Positions 53,668 to 55,805 of a stretch of 55,805 bases of DNA are shown here, in pieces. The DNA is from Ignavibacteriales bacterium (lineage in GTDB: Bacteria; Bacteroidota; Ignavibacteria; T3Sed10-11), in contig PWTU01000501.1 in assembly GCA_003562775.1 (NCBI GenBank), positions 1-55,805 of the forward strand, given 5' to 3'. The translations under genes and the position numbers were made by a program. How positions within the stretch are numbered: position 1 is the stretch's first letter; every line of letters begins with the position of its first letter. Under the pieces are notes generated by a model. It was not told the origin of the DNA and did no database searches. It was given only the letters and a program-made list of their open reading frames with translations.

Positions 53668-54128
53668 TGCCACAAAGACACAAAGTCACAAAGTAAGATG
53701 GGTGTATGAAATATAAGCCCCTCACGAAACGTGAAGAAGAAATAGCAAAAGCTATTGTAGAAGCAGCATACAGAGTCCATAGGAGTTTGGGACCTGGATT
53801 GCTGGAAAGAATCTATGAGGTGTGTTTATGCCATGAATTAATGAAAATGGGATTTCATCCCCAACGTCAAATAGATCTTCCCATAAAATATGATGGGATT
53901 TTATTTGATGAGGGACTTCGGCTTGATGTTTTAGTAGACGATCTTGTAATATGTGAGATTAAAGCAGTGGATGAAGTAAATCCAGTGTGGAAGGCGCAGA
54001 TTCTCAGTCATCTCAAATTGACGGATAAACGTTTAGGGTTTCTTATTAATTTCAATGTTCCCATAATCAAAGAGGGAATCAGACGCTTTATTATCTAATA
54101 TACATAGTGTCTTAGTGTCTTGGTGGCA
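53668..54128. mobile_element. Putative GxxExxY element bounded by inverted repeats
   Basis: The left end (from 53668) begins TGCCACAAAGACACAAAGTC; the right end (54106-54128), read inverted, begins TGCCACCAAGACACTAAGAC. They match at 19 of 23 positions. Both are runs of an 8-bp unit near AAAGWCAC. The single gene between them (53706-54098) encodes a GxxExxY protein. No target-site duplication is obvious. Mobility is inferred from the structure. Confidence 0.5.
53706..54098 (+). CDS. GxxExxY protein, PD-(D/E)XK nuclease-like
   Basis: 130 residues. The name-giving motif is SLGPGLLERIYEVCL (about 27-41), and the nuclease-like core is RLDVLVDDLVICEIKAV, with Asp and Glu-x-Lys as in PD-(D/E)XK enzymes. 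The tail LSHLKLTDKRLGFLINFNVPIIKEGIRRFI is standard for the family. Its biological role is not established. It lies inside a pair of inverted repeats, 12 bp from the left arm and 7 bp from the right, with no neighbour in close coupling. Confidence 0.92.
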   Translation: MKYKPLTKREEEIAKAIVEAAYRVHRSLGPGLLERIYEVCLCHELMKMGFHPQRQIDLPIKYDGILFDEGLRLDVLVDDLVICEIKAVDEVNPVWKAQILSHLKLTDKRLGFLINFNVPIIKEGIRRFII

Positions 54129-54176
54129 TAAAAATTATGAATTGTGTTTAACTGAAAGGAGAGTTCGACTCGTCCC

Positions 54177-54620
54177 TTGCTCTTAAAAAGGTTGCCTTCA
54201 CTCCTTCTTAACGGCGGTATTTTATTGCTGATAGTAACTGCGTCTTTGCTTATCTATTCGCTTATAATGCGAACAACCGTTCGTCCTCCGGTGGATCCTA
54301 CAAAAAAAGTTAATGAATCGGTCGAAATTATTCAGATCGATGTACTAAATGGGTGCGGTGTTGCAGGTGTTGCAGGTACATTTACAAATTATTTACGATC
54401 ACGGGGGTACGATGTTGTTGAGATTGGAAATTACCGCACTTTCGATGTGCCGGAATCGATAGTGATCGACCGGATTGGTAATCTTGAAAATGCGAGAAAA
54501 GTAGCATATGCGCTTGGAATCAAGGAGGGCAACGTTATACAACAGATTAATCCCGATTATTTCCTCGATGCTACGGTAATTATCGGAAAGGATTTTAAGA
54601 AACTTCGTCCCATGCAGTAA
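54177..54620 (+). CDS. Membrane-anchored LytR_C-domain protein
   Basis: 147 residues from a TTG start; GAAAGGAGAG lies about 15 bases upstream, a little far. One N-terminal helix (about 8-30), then a LytR C-terminal (LytR_C) domain: IDVLNGCGVAGVAGTFTNYLRSRGYDVVEIGNY, ESIVIDRIGNLENARKVAYALG and ATVIIGKDF. The domain usually accompanies LytR-CpsA-Psr wall-polymer ligases, but here stands alone. In related phyla this small protein often sits just before rsfS, as here. Function unknown. Confidence 0.8.
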   Translation: MLLKRLPSLLLNGGILLLIVTASLLIYSLIMRTTVRPPVDPTKKVNESVEIIQIDVLNGCGVAGVAGTFTNYLRSRGYDVVEIGNYRTFDVPESIVIDRIGNLENARKVAYALGIKEGNVIQQINPDYFLDATVIIGKDFKKLRPMQ

Positions 54621-54642
54621 TAATCACGAGTAATCTCATAAT

Positions 54643-54721
54643 GGAACACCGAACAACACCGAATATCACCGATCAATTATTCATTGTTAAATTCAGTGTT
54701 CTTCGGTGTTATTCGGTGTTC
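54643..54721. repeat. Inverted-repeat element with ACACCGAAYAW micro-repeats
   Basis: The left arm starts GAACACCGAACAACACCGAA (54644); the right arm, read inverted from 54721, starts GAACACCGAATAACACCGAA. They agree at 25 of 29 positions. Each arm is an 11-bp repeat. The 20-bp centre is AT-rich. It fills the gap between the LytR_C gene and rsfS and overlaps an in-frame upstream extension of rsfS. Confidence 0.65.
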
Positions 54722-54737
54722 AAAAAAGGATACACTA

Positions 54738-55136
54738 TTGACTACACGACAATTTGCATTGAAAGCAGCACAGTACTGTCTTGACGTTAAAGCCCAGGAT
54801 GTGCTTATACTAAACTTAAAAAAGCTTACCACAGTAGCGGATTATTTTGTTATCTGTACCGGTGATTCGGACGTTCAGGTGAAAGCAATTGCAGATAAGG
54901 TAAAAGAACAATTTAAAAAAGCCGGAATAAATGTCTGGCACGATGAAGGATATGAAAACCGTACCTGGATACTTCTCGATTATGTCGATGTCGTGGTACA
55001 TATCTTTCACCGTGAAGCGCGGATGTTTTATAACCTCGAAAAATTGTGGGGTGATGCGAAGATCGAGCACGTGAAAGACGTGGAAGCATCTGTAAATAAA
55101 ACTCCGGGAAAGAGCAAGAAAACGGCGCGAAAATGA
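54738..55136 (+). CDS. rsfS: Ribosomal silencing factor RsfS
   Basis: 132 residues from the TTG at 54738, placed by AAAAAAGGA eight bases upstream. An in-frame ATG at 54684 would translate part of the inverted-repeat element and is rejected. RsfS (Iojap family) binds L14 and blocks subunit joining under starvation. Signatures: DVLILNLKKLTTVADYFVICTGDSDVQVKAIADKV, HDEGYENRTWILLDYVDVVVHIFHREARMFYNLEKLWGDA. Its stop overlaps the argS start. Confidence 0.95.
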   Translation: MTTRQFALKAAQYCLDVKAQDVLILNLKKLTTVADYFVICTGDSDVQVKAIADKVKEQFKKAGINVWHDEGYENRTWILLDYVDVVVHIFHREARMFYNLEKLWGDAKIEHVKDVEASVNKTPGKSKKTARK

Positions 55137-55805
55137 AGCAGTACGTTCTACAACTCGTATACGATGCACTGAAAGAGCTGCGGTATCCCGTTCCTGAATC
55201 AATTCAATGTGATTATCCCAAATTAGAAGCGCACGGTGATATATCCACCAACGTTGCGATGCTTTTAACCAAAGAACTCAAGCAGCCGCCGAGAAAAATT
55301 GCCGAATCGATCGTTGAGAGCATCAAGGGAACGGCACGTGATATCCGCGAAATACAGATAGCCGGCCCCGGTTTTATAAACTTCTTTTTTAACGATCCGT
55401 ATTTTATCCGGCATATTAAGACGATAATGGAAAAAGGTGAACAATACGGGCGTATTGGAATCCTGAAAAACAAAAGGGCCAATGTTGAATTTGTGAGCGC
55501 GAACCCCACTGGACCTCTCACCGTCGGTCATGGCCGCAATGCCGTGCTTGGCGATACGATTGCAAATTTCCTCGAATGGTCGGGTTGTGAAAAAGTAGAC
55601 CGTGAATATTACTTCAACAACGCGGGACGCCAGATGCGTATACTCGGCGATTCCGTCCGGTTGCGATACCTTGAACTGTTAGGAAATCCTGTTGACTTTC
55701 CCGAAGACTATTATCAGGGTCATTACATAAGAGATATTGCACAATCATTGATCAATGAATTTGGCGATTCTATTCGGGACGAACCCGCTGAAGGAGTATT
55801 TAAAG
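55133..55805 (+). CDS. argS: Arginyl-tRNA synthetase, N-terminal part, cut by window edge
   Basis: The ATG at 55133 overlaps the rsfS stop (ATGA), and 224 codons follow without a stop to the window end. The N-terminal Add-1 domain includes HGDISTNVAMLLTK and AGPGFINFFF. The class I catalytic motif SANPTGPLTVGHGRNAVLGD contains the HIGH-like VGHG. REYYFNNAGRQMRILGDSV follows, as in all ArgS. The catalytic KMSKS-region and anticodon-binding domain are beyond the edge. Confidence 0.96.
   Translation, partial: MKQYVLQLVYDALKELRYPVPESIQCDYPKLEAHGDISTNVAMLLTKELKQPPRKIAESIVESIKGTARDIREIQIAGPGFINFFFNDPYFIRHIKTIMEKGEQYGRIGILKNKRANVEFVSANPTGPLTVGHGRNAVLGDTIANFLEWSGCEKVDREYYFNNAGRQMRILGDSVRLRYLELLGNPVDFPEDYYQGHYIRDIAQSLINEFGDSIRDEPAEGVFK

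Overview
The window is gene-dense chromosomal DNA from a Gram-negative bacterium of moderate GC. An outer membrane is indicated by TonB/ExbB/ExbD, outer-membrane barrels, several signal peptides and a heptose-pathway isomerase (GmhA). A PorX-type response regulator with a PglZ output domain and a DUF4783-like protein point to the Fibrobacteres-Chlorobi-Bacteroidetes (FCB) superphylum or a related uncultured phylum. No rRNA or other lineage-defining gene is present, so I go no further. Both ends cut genes: class II ribonucleotide reductase (nrdJ, left) and arginyl-tRNA synthetase (argS, right).

Layout. 1-1400 (-): nrdJ. 1.9-9.4 kb (+): an envelope operon made of a giant TPR protein, an outer-membrane barrel, a SPOR protein, ExbB, ExbD and TonB. 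9.4-11.8 kb (-): rpmB, doxX, pgsA, pgpA and gmhA. 12-12.6 kb: a RHH/PIN (VapBC-type) toxin-antitoxin pair. 12.6-18.9 kb: pyrR behind a recognisable PyrR-binding RNA element, a beta-propeller amidohydrolase, pyrB and pyrC. 19.1-21.4 kb: a lipoprotein, an intercistronic chain of long hairpins, a small barrel and a DUF4783-like protein. 21.4-27.4 kb: a very large polytopic NtrY-like kinase, a Cys/Met PLP enzyme and pgeF. 27.4-30.4 kb: a BrnT/CopG-type pair joined to guaA, then a secreted hydrolase. 30.5-34 kb: sigZ, an arsM double-methyltransferase fusion, a degenerate receiver protein and a patatin. 34-40.3 kb: glmS, then a COG2403 GTPase, argF, a carbamate kinase and a second aspartate carbamoyltransferase. 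40.4-43.4 kb: an acyl-CoA dehydrogenase and two FabI-like reductases. 43.4-44.4 kb: tRNA-Phe followed by a 96-bp tandem array built on its own 3' end. 44.4-48.8 kb: a hybrid kinase and the PorX-like regulator. 48.8-53 kb: tsaE, tsaB, accD, panC, panD and a glmU N-terminal half. 53-55.8 kb: a secreted protein, a GxxExxY gene inside an inverted-repeat element, a LytR_C protein, rsfS and argS.

The most unusual content is non-coding. (1) The tRNA-Phe tail is reiterated at exactly 96-bp spacing, resembling the tyrT/rtT arrangement of E. coli. (2) Five short intergenic elements between 43.4 and 54.8 kb have inverted arms that are themselves made of 7- to 11-bp micro-repeats. One encloses a GxxExxY nuclease-like gene and one appears to sit inside the tRNA-derived array. 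(3) Three contiguous long hairpins sharing a 15-nt loop motif lie at 20.0-20.25 kb. (4) The pyrR leader carries a near-consensus PyrR-binding loop. Several promoters share the form TTGAAA/TTGACT, a 17-nt spacer and TATATT/TAAATT, which suggests an ordinary housekeeping sigma factor.
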